Shown: positions 44,597 to 53,604 of the stretch, piece after piece
Position numbering within the stretch: the stretch's first letter is position 1
Layout of the letters: every line of letters begins with the position of its first letter
From: Bradyrhizobium roseum
Lineage (GTDB): Bacteria; Pseudomonadota; Alphaproteobacteria; Rhizobiales; Xanthobacteraceae
Direction: 5' to 3'
NCBI RefSeq assembly: GCF_030413175.1
Contig: NZ_CP129212.1
Coordinates: 806,001 to 870,000, forward strand
DNA length: 64,000 bases
The notes under the pieces: model-generated
Databases searched by the model: none
What the model was told of the DNA's origin: nothing
Seen by the model: the letters and a program-made list of their open reading frames with translations, nothing else
Translations under genes and position numbers: made by a program

Positions 44597-44880
44597 GACG
44601 ACCCGGACTAAAGAACCGCGCTCTTGCAGCCCAAATCCGGCGCGAAGCGTATGAAGTGCCGCCAGACGTCAGAGCTGCTCGCAGTGCCGCTCGGGCTCAG
44701 TTCGATCTCGGGCGGCTCAAGGTTGCCGCTGACGAGCGAGTTGAGGCAGCGCGGGCCAAGCTTGAATCGATCGATCTGTTCTCGCTCAGGCAGGAACTTG
44801 AGGACGCGATTGCGGCGCAATCCGAAATCGATGGTAAGCTGGCCGATCTGCAGGGCGAGAACGTCCTAATGGCCGGCTGA
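44593..44880 (+). CDS. Hypothetical coiled-coil protein of the phage-like module
   Basis: A 95-residue, almost fully helical protein. After a basic start (MRRPGLKNRALAAQIRREAY) it has a heptad-like pattern (VEAARAKLESIDLFSLRQEL) typical of a coiled coil. No family recognised. It ends the RHH operon and is followed by a hairpin at 44893-44941. Confidence 0.6.
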   Translation: MRRPGLKNRALAAQIRREAYEVPPDVRAARSAARAQFDLGRLKVAADERVEAARAKLESIDLFSLRQELEDAIAAQSEIDGKLADLQGENVLMAG

Positions 44881-44892
44881 GAGCAGGTAGAT

Positions 44893-44941
44893 GAACGGCG
44901 GTAGCGGCTTCACTCCCGGGGGCCGCCGTTCTTCCCGGAGG
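44893..44941 (+). terminator. Hairpin after the RHH operon
   Basis: A 9-bp perfect stem (GAACGGCGG at 44893-44901 with CCGCCGTTC at 44933-44941) followed by TTCCC. The loop is long (31 bases), so it may be a weak terminator. Confidence 0.4.
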
Positions 44942-44953
44942 AGCGAATAGACG

Positions 44954-45217
44954 ATGTTGAGACTCGCGGTACTGCTCGGATCGGTGGCTCTCGTCACCGC
45001 TCCTCCGGCCCTTGCTGACAGCCCATATGCAAAACCGACCCGTGACGGCCGGGAGCGCATTCAGCGCACGGGAACGTGTCCGACTGGATATATCGGCAAA
45101 GGTGATAAGTGCGAGGCGTTGCACGCTGACACGCCACGGGCCTTTCCGGTGGTCTCCGGTGAAGCCTGTCCGTCCGGGACCTTCCGGAGCGGCGATTACT
45201 GCAAGAGTTTTCGATGA
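44954..45217 (+). CDS. Small secreted Cys-containing protein
   Basis: An 87-residue protein with a clear signal peptide (MLRLAVLLGSVALVTAPPAL, cleaved after ADS-proximal Ala). The mature part has two paired Cys units of similar spacing (GTCPTGYIGKGDKCEAL and ACPSGTFRSGDYCKSF), a repeat suggesting two disulphide-linked loops. The family is not named here; such proteins are common small exported products in Bradyrhizobium. GGAGGAG lies 11 bases upstream of the start. Confidence 0.7.
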   Translation: MLRLAVLLGSVALVTAPPALADSPYAKPTRDGRERIQRTGTCPTGYIGKGDKCEALHADTPRAFPVVSGEACPSGTFRSGDYCKSFR

Positions 45218-45234
45218 GGGGCTACCGAGAGGCG

Positions 45235-45495
45235 TCAATGCCGGCGGCGTTCCACTGACGCGCCGACGGCTTCCATTTGATCGAGGAGCCGCAGATAGTT
45301 CCGGAGCTTCTCCATAGAGCTTTCTAGTAGCTCCTCGCGGTCCGAGGACTCGATCAGAAACAAGACGTGAGCAAGGGTGCCAACGACCTTCAAGAGGGCT
45401 GCGTCGGCATCGTCATCAACCGATTTGATAATCTCGTCAGCCATGGCAAGCGTGGCTTCGACGTGATCTGCCATTTCTTGTTTTTCGCGGGCCAT
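45235..45495 (-). CDS. Small helical hypothetical protein
   Basis: An 86-residue acidic helical protein (MAREKQEMADHVEATLAMAD, then DREELLESSMEKLRNYLRLL) without a recognised family. The ATG at 45495 follows AGGGG. A weak relative of the RHH palindrome (ACCATGGT core) lies 33 bp upstream at 45528-45535. It is convergent with the secreted-protein gene. Confidence 0.55.
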   Translation of the reverse strand: MAREKQEMADHVEATLAMADEIIKSVDDDADAALLKVVGTLAHVLFLIESSDREELLESSMEKLRNYLRLLDQMEAVGASVERRRH

Positions 45496-45579
45496 TGGCG
45501 CACCCCTAGTTTGGTTCCCCCACAGACCATGGTTTAATGGCGGCTTCGAGACAGAATCCGTAGCGGACAAGCGTAGTGT

Positions 45580-46260
45580 TCACGCTGCGCTGGACCGGTC
45601 CAATACATTCTTGACCGTCATTGCGTGCCAGCGACCGCCGCGTGCTGTCCGGACACCACGGGCATTGAGCGCGTCGGCAATTTCACGGAGTGTAGTAGCA
45701 CCCGCTTTCCGGGCATCGTTGATGATGGGAACGATGTTCGCCGCGTGCCGGTCCGCGCTGGCGGTTACAACCACCTTGCTGGCCTCGCGAGCCTCTTTGA
45801 GTTTCGGGCCGCCCAACACCACGCCTTGCGCTTTCTTGGCTGCCAAAGCCGCCTTGGTGCGCCCAGCGATCAGCGCCCGCTCTTTCTCACCGAGCGCGGC
45901 GTAAATGTGCAGCATAAAGGGATCAACGTCCGGACCTAGCTCGGTAACGATGAATGGCACCTTATGAGCCATCAGGCCGCTGATGAAATGGACGTCGCGG
46001 CTCAGCCGGTCCAGCTTAGCGACAACTACTGAGCCCTTGCGCTTGCGTGCGTCGGCGAGGGCTGCAGTCAACTTAGGCCGGCGGTCCAAAGCATCGGCGC
46101 CCTTGCCCGTCTCGACTTCCTCGTACCACTCGACAACCTCGTAGCCCTCGTTGGCTGCAAAGCGTTCGATGTTCTCGCGCTGCGCTTTGAGACCGAGCCC
46201 CGACTTGCCCTGCCGTCCAGTCGAGACACGGAGGTAACCAACGAGGGGCAGTTTCGGCAT
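45580..46260 (-). CDS. Serine recombinase (resolvase/invertase family)
   Basis: Recombinase of 226 residues with the catalytic Ser in [11 protein letters not shown], the conserved arginines in [15 protein letters not shown], and a helical arm into [18 protein letters not shown]. The C-terminus has a short helix-turn-helix ([17 protein letters not shown]) for DNA binding. This is a small resolvase/invertase, not a large serine integrase. It might invert or resolve DNA in the module, though I found no clear inverted sites. Confidence 0.88.
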   Translation of the reverse strand: MPKLPLVGYLRVSTGRQGKSGLGLKAQRENIERFAANEGYEVVEWYEEVETGKGADALDRRPKLTAALADARKRKGSVVVAKLDRLSRDVHFISGLMAHKVPFIVTELGPDVDPFMLHIYAALGEKERALIAGRTKAALAAKKAQGVVLGGPKLKEAREASKVVVTASADRHAANIVPIINDARKAGATTLREIADALNARGVRTARGGRWHAMTVKNVLDRSSAA

Positions 46261-46639
46261 GGCAACGATCCTTACTGGCTGTCTGTAAAAGATACATACC
46301 AGCGTTTAGAATTTATACAAGCGAGAACTTAGCTAGACTTTCGACCAATCCCGTCATCCGCCGCTGGCCATGCGCCCCGCTGACCAGGAGTGAGTCCTGC
46401 CGTCTCCCGGTTCGCTTCCAACGTTCCGCGACCGTCCCCCCGTTGGGTTTTCCATCTTCGATCACGCAGCACGTTGCGTTCTCTCGTGGTCACGCGAGGT
46501 CAGCAAGCGAAGAGGTTTCCCAGCACTCAATCGAGGGCGCGGGGCTCAGATTTTTTATTCGGTATGGCCCGCGTCGGGCCGCGAACCCGGGACTTCCCAA
46601 CTCATCACGACCTTTTATCGATTTACGGAGACCACCCTG
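46261..46639. other. Intergenic region with no supportable gene
   Basis: Upstream of the small zinc-finger gene and divergent from the recombinase. Short overlapping frames occur but none has a ribosome site or a plausible product. Confidence 0.5.
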
Positions 46640-46864
46640 ATGCCTCGCGGCAAAGAACCTGAGAACCATACCGGCCAACAGTACGGAGATTGGATGCCGC
46701 TCTTCCGCTGCGAGCCGCCGTTTCCATCCGTGCCGGGCCGCGCGGTGCCGTGGATGTGCAAGCACAAATGTGGCCACGTGCAAGCGCTGATCCCGTTGCG
46801 CTTCAAGTACTCGCGTGTCGCGCGATGCGAGCGCTGCAAAAGCAAGCCGCCGCACCTGATCTAG
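46640..46864 (+). CDS. Small phage-type zinc-finger protein
   Basis: A 74-residue protein: GQQYGDWMPLF near the start, then WMCKHKCGHVQALIPLRFKY and CERCKSKPPH, so four to five cysteines in a treble-clef-like pattern. The GQ-x-G-x-W ... C-x-C-G ... CxxC plan is common in small phage proteins of unknown role. A ribosome site (GGAG) precedes the ATG. Confidence 0.6.
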   Translation: MPRGKEPENHTGQQYGDWMPLFRCEPPFPSVPGRAVPWMCKHKCGHVQALIPLRFKYSRVARCERCKSKPPHLI

Positions 46865-47024
46865 ATGAGACCCTGCCGCCCTCGGAATCGGGCGTCACGG
46901 TTTCATTCCGAGAATCGGCGCGCAACCCAAAAGACGATTTAACACCGGCCCATTCCTGGCCATCCGCATCACACCGCGCGCCACCCTAAGCAGCGCTCCC
47001 ATCATAACGAGGAACTACACTACA

Positions 47025-50000
47025 GTGTCCGACAACCTCTCTATCCACACCAGACTCACCGCGACCAATGAAGCAAGCCCGGCAATCCGAAAGCTGATCG
47101 CTGACTTGGAAAAACTGAAAGTTGTTGCCAAGACTTTCGGCGCATCATTCAGCAACGTCGGCAAGGCGGCTTTCCAATCGCTGGACGGCGTGACTCGCGC
47201 CAGCAAATCGGCCGCCGATCAGATGCGAGGCCTCAGCAATGTCGCAGAGCGCGCGGCGAAGTCCTACGCCAACGACTGGAACAAAGCCAACGCCAGTCGC
47301 ATGAGTGATGCACGCTCTATGTACAGCAAGCTAATGAATGAGGAGCGGCAGTATCAGGCGCTGGTTGCCAAGCGTTCAGCCGGTCCATCATCCCCGCATG
47401 GTAACGGCACCAGCGTTCGTAGGATTGCAGGCGGGACGTTCTTGGGCGTCGGCGCGGCATCGGCAACGCACCAACTCAGCCACTCCGTTGTCGCTGCAGA
47501 GCGAAGCATCAGCCGGGGAATCGCGTCGGCATTCCGTGAGAGGCTGAAAATCTCCCGAGCCGAAACTCAGAGTGAGATTTTCGGCGACCTTTCAGCCAGC
47601 GAAGTAAAAAAGCTGCGGAAGGATTCCCTCGACAGGCTCGGCATCAAGTTCGGGACCGGCGCGGAAGGAACGTTGGGCGTTGCCACCGAACTTAGCAAGG
47701 CCGGTCTAGGCAAAGAAGTCCTCGGCGATGCCACCGAACTTGCACTCAAGGCTAAGATGGCCCTGGATGTCAGTGCGGAAGACACCGCAAAACTGTTCGG
47801 CGGCCTCGCCAGCTTCATTCAGTTCGACAAGATGCGATACGGTTCGATCTCAAATGCCATCGCAGTCGCCAACAAAAGCTCGAAGGCGAGTGGCACCGAG
47901 ATTATCGAGGGCATGAAGCGCGGCCTGTCCGCAATAGCGACTACCGGCGGAAAGCTTTCTCCCGAACAACTCGCCGGCCTTGTCGGTACTGCGATTGATG
48001 TTGGCATTCAGCCCGGCAAGAGCGGCAATTTCATCTCGCATTTCGTTGGCACCGTCGGATCATCGGACACACAGCGGGGTCAGAAGGCCAAGGACGCGCA
48101 AGAGGCCGCTCAGCATCTCGGTTTTGGCAGTCGCCAGAACATGGCGCAATCGATGCGGGATAATCCGCTGGAGACGATTTACAAGATTCTCGACGGCCTC
48201 GCGAAGTTGCCGGAGAAGATGAAAATCCGGGTTGCCAAAGACCTGGGCGGCGAGATGTGGTTTGATGAGATTCTGCAGATGGTTTTGGCCAAAGACAAAT
48301 TGAAGTCGATGCAGAAGGATATCGCGGCCGACACCGGCTTTCTCGACAAGGCCGCGCTCAAGGCCATCCGGTCCATCTCCGGTGCACATGCCAGTGTCAT
48401 TGCCGCAGCGAAGCTGGCGCAAGAGAAAGTTGGCGGCGGTTTCGACCGGGCATTCACCCAAATCTCTGATGCCATCCTGCGGCACGCCGACACCTTCAAC
48501 TTCGATTCCGTGACCAGCCACGTCACTGCGTTCGTCGATGGATTGCGATCGGGATTTGGGTTTCGGGATTGGGGTCAGGCGATTGTCCGGCTGGTGGCTC
48601 AGTTCGATGCCGGGACGATCGCGACCTGGAGAGCATGGGGTCGCGGGTTCGCTTCCGGCCTCAAGTCCTGGGGCGAAAACCTCGCTTCCGCCTTCAACGT
48701 CATCAAGCGCCTGACCGGCACCGGTGACGATGCAGAGAGCACGGGCAAACTGGTCGCCAATCTCGCGGTGCTCGCAACCTCGTTGATCGTCGTCAATCCG
48801 CTGCTGCTGCTGCTGGCCGGAACGATGGCGTTGCTCTCAAGCCCTTTCGCGGCCTTCATCGCTGCGGTCATCGCGCTGAAAAAGGCACTCGATTGGGTTG
48901 CAGATAAAATGTTCGCCGCGTTTGTCTCCATCGTGGATGCGATCAAAGGCGTCGCACTATCGATGGTCAACAAGGTCCGCGGCTGGATGGGCTTAAACCG
49001 GATCGAAGGCTCCGGCCCTAGTCGCATGCCGGGGGAAAGCAATCAGGACTTCCAGAAGAGGATCGACGACTTTACGCTCGAACGCCTCAAACAGCCTACC
49101 AACTACAGCGGCGCTACCGACTTCTCCGGCCGGCGACGCAATGCTGACCTTTCCGAGAACTTCACCAAGTTCGCCGGCAAGATCGAGCGCGCTGCGTTCA
49201 TGTCAGGTGGCCTCGGTGGCGGCATTCGATACGCCGCACTCGGTGGCGGATCAGGCAGAGGAATCAGCAGCAACGGTGGTAGTCGCAACATCGTCGGCGA
49301 AGTCCCCGGCATCATCACCAGCACACCGGGTACGGCTTTGCCGGGTCTCAATCGCTTGGGCGGCAACGGCATCATTCGACGGGACCGTATTCCGTCGTTC
49401 GATGGATCAGGCGGCAGTGCTGCATCTGGCGGAAGGTCCGGCGGCATCGTGGCTCCTAATGTCATAACCGGCGCAACACCGGGAGGTGGTGCAGCGTCGG
49501 GCCGATCATCGGCTGGCAAGTCATCATCCGCTGGGTCAGCCGGTACTGGCGATGCGGTTGGATGGGCCGAAAAGTACAAGGGCATGAATGAGTACAGCGA
49601 CACCAAAATTTTGGCATCCGTTCTTGGTGGTGACGTTCGTGGCAAGTCGAACGCCTGGTGCGCTCGGTTCGTCAACAAAGCACTGGCGGAAGCTGGTGGC
49701 AAAGGCACCGGCAGCGCTGTAGCAAACTCGTTTCAGCGCTACGGCACTGCCGTTCGACCGGCTGACGTGAAGCGGAACGACGTTCTGTTGCAGACCCATG
49801 GTCGCGGCTACAACGTGCCCGGCGGCCACGTCGGAATGGCTACGGGAAAGACCCGCATGCGGAACGGCAAGATGGAAATCGAAATGATCGCCGGCAACGA
49901 TGGCGACTCCGTTCGAACGCGATGGATCAGTGCGGACGATCCGGACTTGATGGTCCGTCGCAGTAACGTCGGTACCAACGTCTCGCAGGGCGTCACTAAC

Positions 50001-50216
50001 GCGGTGCCACCTTCCGGTTTGGTCCAGAACGTCCCGCCGGCCGACGCTGTCTCTCGCGGCTTCACCGGACCGGGAATGATGCGTGGTGGATCAGGCGTTC
50101 AGATCCACATCAATGGCTCTTCGCACGATCCGGAAGCTCTGGCAACGCTCGTGCAGCGCCGCGTTGACGAGTCGATGAACTGGCGAACCCACGATACGGC
50201 GTCAGAATATACCTAA
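47025..50216 (+). CDS. Phage tail tape-measure protein with C-terminal peptidoglycan hydrolase domain
   Basis: Protein of 1063 residues starting at GTG. The N-terminal half is helical with repeated Lys/Ala/Gln patterns typical of tail tape-measure proteins. A hydrophobic region (about residues 575-645) could insert into the host membrane. A Gly/Ser-rich linker follows, then a cysteine amidase/endopeptidase domain (about 844-985): GKSNAWCARFVNKALAE holds the Cys and VPGGHVGMATG the His. Such domains cut the cell wall during DNA injection. No other tail, capsid, portal or terminase genes are found in the window. Its C-terminus is duplicated as a fragment at 10933-11025. Confidence 0.8.
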   Translation: MSDNLSIHTRLTATNEASPAIRKLIADLEKLKVVAKTFGASFSNVGKAAFQSLDGVTRASKSAADQMRGLSNVAERAAKSYANDWNKANASRMSDARSMYSKLMNEERQYQALVAKRSAGPSSPHGNGTSVRRIAGGTFLGVGAASATHQLSHSVVAAERSISRGIASAFRERLKISRAETQSEIFGDLSASEVKKLRKDSLDRLGIKFGTGAEGTLGVATELSKAGLGKEVLGDATELALKAKMALDVSAEDTAKLFGGLASFIQFDKMRYGSISNAIAVANKSSKASGTEIIEGMKRGLSAIATTGGKLSPEQLAGLVGTAIDVGIQPGKSGNFISHFVGTVGSSDTQRGQKAKDAQEAAQHLGFGSRQNMAQSMRDNPLETIYKILDGLAKLPEKMKIRVAKDLGGEMWFDEILQMVLAKDKLKSMQKDIAADTGFLDKAALKAIRSISGAHASVIAAAKLAQEKVGGGFDRAFTQISDAILRHADTFNFDSVTSHVTAFVDGLRSGFGFRDWGQAIVRLVAQFDAGTIATWRAWGRGFASGLKSWGENLASAFNVIKRLTGTGDDAESTGKLVANLAVLATSLIVVNPLLLLLAGTMALLSSPFAAFIAAVIALKKALDWVADKMFAAFVSIVDAIKGVALSMVNKVRGWMGLNRIEGSGPSRMPGESNQDFQKRIDDFTLERLKQPTNYSGATDFSGRRRNADLSENFTKFAGKIERAAFMSGGLGGGIRYAALGGGSGRGISSNGGSRNIVGEVPGIITSTPGTALPGLNRLGGNGIIRRDRIPSFDGSGGSAASGGRSGGIVAPNVITGATPGGGAASGRSSAGKSSSAGSAGTGDAVGWAEKYKGMNEYSDTKILASVLGGDVRGKSNAWCARFVNKALAEAGGKGTGSAVANSFQRYGTAVRPADVKRNDVLLQTHGRGYNVPGGHVGMATGKTRMRNGKMEIEMIAGNDGDSVRTRWISADDPDLMVRRSNVGTNVSQGVTNAVPPSGLVQNVPPADAVSRGFTGPGMMRGGSGVQIHINGSSHDPEALATLVQRRVDESMNWRTHDTASEYT

Positions 50217-50240
50217 TCACTGCGAAGCACGGCTCCCGCT

Positions 50241-50281
50241 TTTGCATCAATGCAAATTCGTACCGCGTTAATGCAAATTCG
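50241..50281. promoter_or_regulatory. Paired palindromic repeats upstream of the excisionase-like gene
   Basis: AATGCAAATTCG occurs at 50249-50260 and 50270-50281, 21 bp apart. The first lies within the near-palindrome TTTGCATCAATGCAAA (50241-50256). The spacing and position suggest operator sites controlling the excisionase/integrase pair, or arm-type integrase sites. Confidence 0.45.
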
Positions 50282-50352
50282 CATCGTGCTTCGACAGTGC
50301 TACAAGGACCACAGGCTGAGTTCGCAACGCGTTTGCCAAACGACAACCCACT

Positions 50353-50739
50353 ATGAAGAAATTCAAATTTGCTTGTTTTGATGTCGAACAAGTCGGACCG
50401 GATACGCCCCTGCGATTGGAAGTCGCCGCGCGGCTGGCGTTCCCGGACGGCTCTATCAAAATCGCTGGCTTGCGCCGGGAGATCGCTCGTGGCCGGCTGG
50501 AATACGAAGTGATTGCGGGCAAGCAATTTACAACATTGGCCGACATCAAGCGGATGAGGGAAAGGTGTCGCGTAAAAGCAAAGGACCTCGCCTTTACAAG
50601 CGCTCAGCACAGTACAAGGACGGCGTTATCAGAAAGAATGCCGTTTGGGTCATCCGAGACGGTGACCGGCAAATCTCCACGGGAGTTGCTGCAAGCCCGA
50701 CTGAATCTAAACCGCCAAGCAAGGCAGAAGAAGCCCTAG
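50353..50739 (+). CDS. Excisionase-like DNA-binding protein
   Basis: A 128-residue protein. The first 75 residues have an AlpA/Xis-like winged-helix plan (LEVAARLAFPDGSIKIAGLR, then REIARGRLEYEVIAGKQFTT); the remainder is basic and probably disordered. It overlaps the integrase start by 175 bp in another frame, so most of its C-terminus shares DNA with the integrase. Excisionases direct phage integrases towards excision, and the position just before an integrase fits this. Confidence 0.65.
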   Translation: MKKFKFACFDVEQVGPDTPLRLEVAARLAFPDGSIKIAGLRREIARGRLEYEVIAGKQFTTLADIKRMRERCRVKAKDLAFTSAQHSTRTALSERMPFGSSETVTGKSPRELLQARLNLNRQARQKKP

Positions 50740-51776
50740 CCGAATACTTGATTAGGAAGCATCGGCCAGACCGCAGGCTTCGTCAGCTCGAAAACATAGC
50801 GTTAGCCGACGTATTGTCCGTCTATTTGGACGATCAGATCGACCCGGAGAAGTCTCCGCACGAGCACACCTCCAAGGAACTTCATCTTGAAGGGACTATC
50901 CGGCGCCTCAATGAATATTGGGGCGACAAGTGGCTGTCTGAAATTAATACCAGGGAGAGTAAGGGATACGTAAGGCATCGCATCGCAGCCGGGGGAGGCG
51001 AGGGCGGCGCTCGGCGGGATTTGCAGATCTTGCAAGCGGCTATCAATCATCATGGCTGCGAGAATTTGCACTACGGCCAGGTAAATGTTTGGCTTCCCGC
51101 GAAGGGAAATTCTCGTCAGCGGTGGCTGACTCGAACTGAGGCGGCAAAGATGATTTGGGCCGCCTATCGCTATCGCGAAATTCAGACGATTCATATCGGT
51201 CCAATGAAAGGTCAGAAGATTGTTACAGGTCGCCGGCCTCTTCGACACATCGCTCGGTTCATTTTGATCGGGTGTTACACCGGTACGCGGGCCAGTGCGA
51301 TCGCGTCTGCGGCCAAGCGACAAGAATTTGGGAAGTCATGGGTGGACTTGGAACGTGGCCTCTTTTTTCGTAAGCCCATCGGCAAGAAGGAGACGAAGAA
51401 GCGTCAGCCGCCTGTACCACTCTCCAATCGGCTGCTGGCCCACATGCGCCGCTGGGACCGCCTAGATATCGCGAAGCATCATTTCGTCGAATACAACGGT
51501 CAATCCGTCCAGTCGGTCAAAACGGGTTTTGCCAATGTGGTTAAGCTCTCGGAGATCGACATCTCGCTCGAGAACGTTACACCCCATACCCTTCGCCACA
51601 CCGCGGCAACTTGGCTTATGCAGGCGGGTACGAATCTTTGGGATGCGGCGGGGTACCTCGGCATGACCGTGGAGGTGCTAGAGCGGGTCTACGGCCACCA
51701 TCATCCCGACTATCTGGCCGAGGCGAGAAAGAACATCACGAAGAAGAGGCCAGATGAAGTTGATCGAGATCGATAG
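50565..51776 (+). CDS. Tyrosine recombinase (phage integrase)
   Basis: Integrase of 403 residues starting at GTG, with AGGGAAAG just upstream. Catalytic residues visible: Arg in GCYTGTRASAIASA, HTLRH for the second His-Arg pair, a late His in YGHHHPDY and the nucleophile Tyr in LERVYGHHHPD. The N-terminal half would hold arm-binding and core-binding parts. It is probably the integrase of the phage-like module, separate from the tRNA-linked integrase, and its right boundary should be near 51777-51845. Confidence 0.9.
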   Translation: MSRKSKGPRLYKRSAQYKDGVIRKNAVWVIRDGDRQISTGVAASPTESKPPSKAEEALAEYLIRKHRPDRRLRQLENIALADVLSVYLDDQIDPEKSPHEHTSKELHLEGTIRRLNEYWGDKWLSEINTRESKGYVRHRIAAGGGEGGARRDLQILQAAINHHGCENLHYGQVNVWLPAKGNSRQRWLTRTEAAKMIWAAYRYREIQTIHIGPMKGQKIVTGRRPLRHIARFILIGCYTGTRASAIASAAKRQEFGKSWVDLERGLFFRKPIGKKETKKRQPPVPLSNRLLAHMRRWDRLDIAKHHFVEYNGQSVQSVKTGFANVVKLSEIDISLENVTPHTLRHTAATWLMQAGTNLWDAAGYLGMTVEVLERVYGHHHPDYLAEARKNITKKRPDEVDRDR

Positions 51777-51845
51777 CTGGTAAGCGATCGGAGATGATGA
51801 CAATCTACACTTTCGTACGGACTACTCTCGGTGTGGCATCTTTCA

Positions 51846-53531
51846 TTATCCGGCCGTTTCGAGTTGCGCTGCTTGGAGACTTTTTCCGGTATCGACCATT
51901 ATCCGGGGGATGGCGGAAATCACTCGGGCCATCGCCGTTACGGTGACGTCGCCGTAGTCTTCACCGGAGGTTCGTGCCGCGTGGCCTTGGATGCAGTCGA
52001 CGACCCTGTGGTCTAGTCCCAAGTTGCGGCTGATCGTTTTCAGCCGGTGTCGCCAAGCGTGATTGGGTTGGATCCGTTCGTCAGTGGCAACGGTTCGAAC
52101 AAGATCAGTCACGCGCTTGTAGCTACCCTTCGCAAACAAGGGGCCATGGTCGGAGCCGTCAATGAAAGACAACAGGCCCAACTCGATCAAGTGTTGATGT
52201 ACTGGTACCAACCGGTATGACCCCGATTTGATGCTGCCGGCCAGTGGGTTGAGATCAAAAATATAGTGTCCGGACTCATTCCGGATATCTTCTTTTCGAA
52301 GCTGCAACGCCTCGGCAATCCGGCATCCGGTATACGCGGCTATGAGCGGAGCCCATCGCTTGGCTGCGGCGGTCTTGGAATCCTCTTTCGGCTTTCGCAC
52401 GTAGCCAAGGCAGGCCTTGAATATCGCCTTGGCTTCGTCATCGGTAAAGCCTTTCGAACGAGTCCGCTTTTTCTTCTCTGACTTTACCTTGACGGCATCG
52501 GCCGGATTTTTGGTCAGCTTCCGATTATCAACTGCCCAGCCGAAGACTGATCGTATTCCCGGTAGATCACCGTCCTTCAAGCTCTTGGCAGTGACCACCT
52601 TGAGCCGCGCGTCCTTGAACGCCAGCATGTCCGATTCGGTCACGCGGCGAGCATCGTCATGACCTAAATGCTTGACCAATCGGTCTACGGCGCCCCGGTA
52701 GGTTTCATAAGTTTTCTGCGAGCGGCCGGTGGCTCTGGCTTCCTGCCACCAGTGATCAAGTAGACCAGTGATGGTCAGCTTTGGTTTGACGGAGGTGACT
52801 GAGTCGATTGGCGGGAAACGTTGCGCCTTAGGATCGGGGCTGTAATCGCCTTCAGCGTTCCGGCGAAGTTGCCACGACGCATCCAGTGAGGCCACCCCCA
52901 CTAATCTGAGGAAACGTTTCCGATCGTCAGGCGCTAGGTGGATGATGTGTCGGATGAGTACCCAATCCGCCAACAGCCCGAACCGTGCCTCTAGCCCATC
53001 GTGCTGACCGGCCGGCAATGCGTCGATCGACTGGGTTAAATTGCCCGTCTCGAACAGACCAGAGGCCGCGTCGTAATCATCAACCTTGAACGTGGCTGGT
53101 GGAGCGTCTTTGATCCGTCCTTCGAGAACGGCCCGTGTAAGCCCCTTGTGCCACGCCCATCTTCCCGGCTCGCCGGGATTATCTTCGTGGACATAGACAT
53201 AGGCGTGATACACCTCGCCTGCCAAGGCGACCATGTCGCGATGGGACAGAGTAATTGGTGGACCTGCAGTCAGATCGAAAAGGCGCTGCAGGTGTTCAAG
53301 CGCGTTTGCGTGGCGAGCGGCAGCAATCGCTTCGTCGGTAGTCTCTAGACTGAAGGCGACATCGTTACCGATGGTCACGACCTTGATGCATGCGGAATCA
53401 GTATTGCGCGAGAGGTGCAGCAAGACTTGCTTGCCGCGCAATTGCGCAACCAACTTAGATGGGACGCGGCATCGGAATTGGGGGACGGAGGATCGGGCTC
53501 GCTTATCCATACGACGTTTTACGGAAACCAT
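51846..53531 (-). CDS. Tyrosine integrase of island B, adjacent to tRNA-Thr
   Basis: Integrase of 561 residues: a long N-terminal half of about 270 residues, a SAM-like core-binding domain (TGLLDHWWQEARATGRSQKT) and the catalytic domain with Arg in AAYTGCRIAEALQL, HAWRH, a His in CIQGHAARTSGEDYG and the Tyr in the same segment. The ATG at 53531 is used; a GTG at 53546 overlaps one of the TGTGTGGCACTC repeats. It starts 74 bp from the tRNA 3' end in the typical arrangement for tRNA-targeted islands, and is the likely driver of integration at tRNA-Thr. Confidence 0.9.
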   Translation of the reverse strand: MVSVKRRMDKRARSSVPQFRCRVPSKLVAQLRGKQVLLHLSRNTDSACIKVVTIGNDVAFSLETTDEAIAAARHANALEHLQRLFDLTAGPPITLSHRDMVALAGEVYHAYVYVHEDNPGEPGRWAWHKGLTRAVLEGRIKDAPPATFKVDDYDAASGLFETGNLTQSIDALPAGQHDGLEARFGLLADWVLIRHIIHLAPDDRKRFLRLVGVASLDASWQLRRNAEGDYSPDPKAQRFPPIDSVTSVKPKLTITGLLDHWWQEARATGRSQKTYETYRGAVDRLVKHLGHDDARRVTESDMLAFKDARLKVVTAKSLKDGDLPGIRSVFGWAVDNRKLTKNPADAVKVKSEKKKRTRSKGFTDDEAKAIFKACLGYVRKPKEDSKTAAAKRWAPLIAAYTGCRIAEALQLRKEDIRNESGHYIFDLNPLAGSIKSGSYRLVPVHQHLIELGLLSFIDGSDHGPLFAKGSYKRVTDLVRTVATDERIQPNHAWRHRLKTISRNLGLDHRVVDCIQGHAARTSGEDYGDVTVTAMARVISAIPRIMVDTGKSLQAAQLETAG

Positions 53532-53536
53532 TGGTC

Positions 53537-53561
53537 TGTGTGGCACTCTTGTGTGGCACTC
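53537..53561. repeat. Two tandem copies of TGTGTGGCACTC
   Basis: Copies at 53537-53548 and 53550-53561, spaced 13 bp. The same 12-mer is at 10833-10844 and 32123-32134, at the distal ends of islands A and B. Placement on both sides of the attachment cores fits arm-type integrase binding sites. Confidence 0.65.
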
Positions 53562-53604
53562 AGGACCGAATTTCCAATAAAATCAATGTTCCCAATGCAA
53601 TGGG

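Noticed and set aside
45580..46260. Large serine integrase of the phage-like module
   Set aside because: At 226 residues it lacks the zinc and coiled-coil parts of large serine integrases; it is a small resolvase/invertase.
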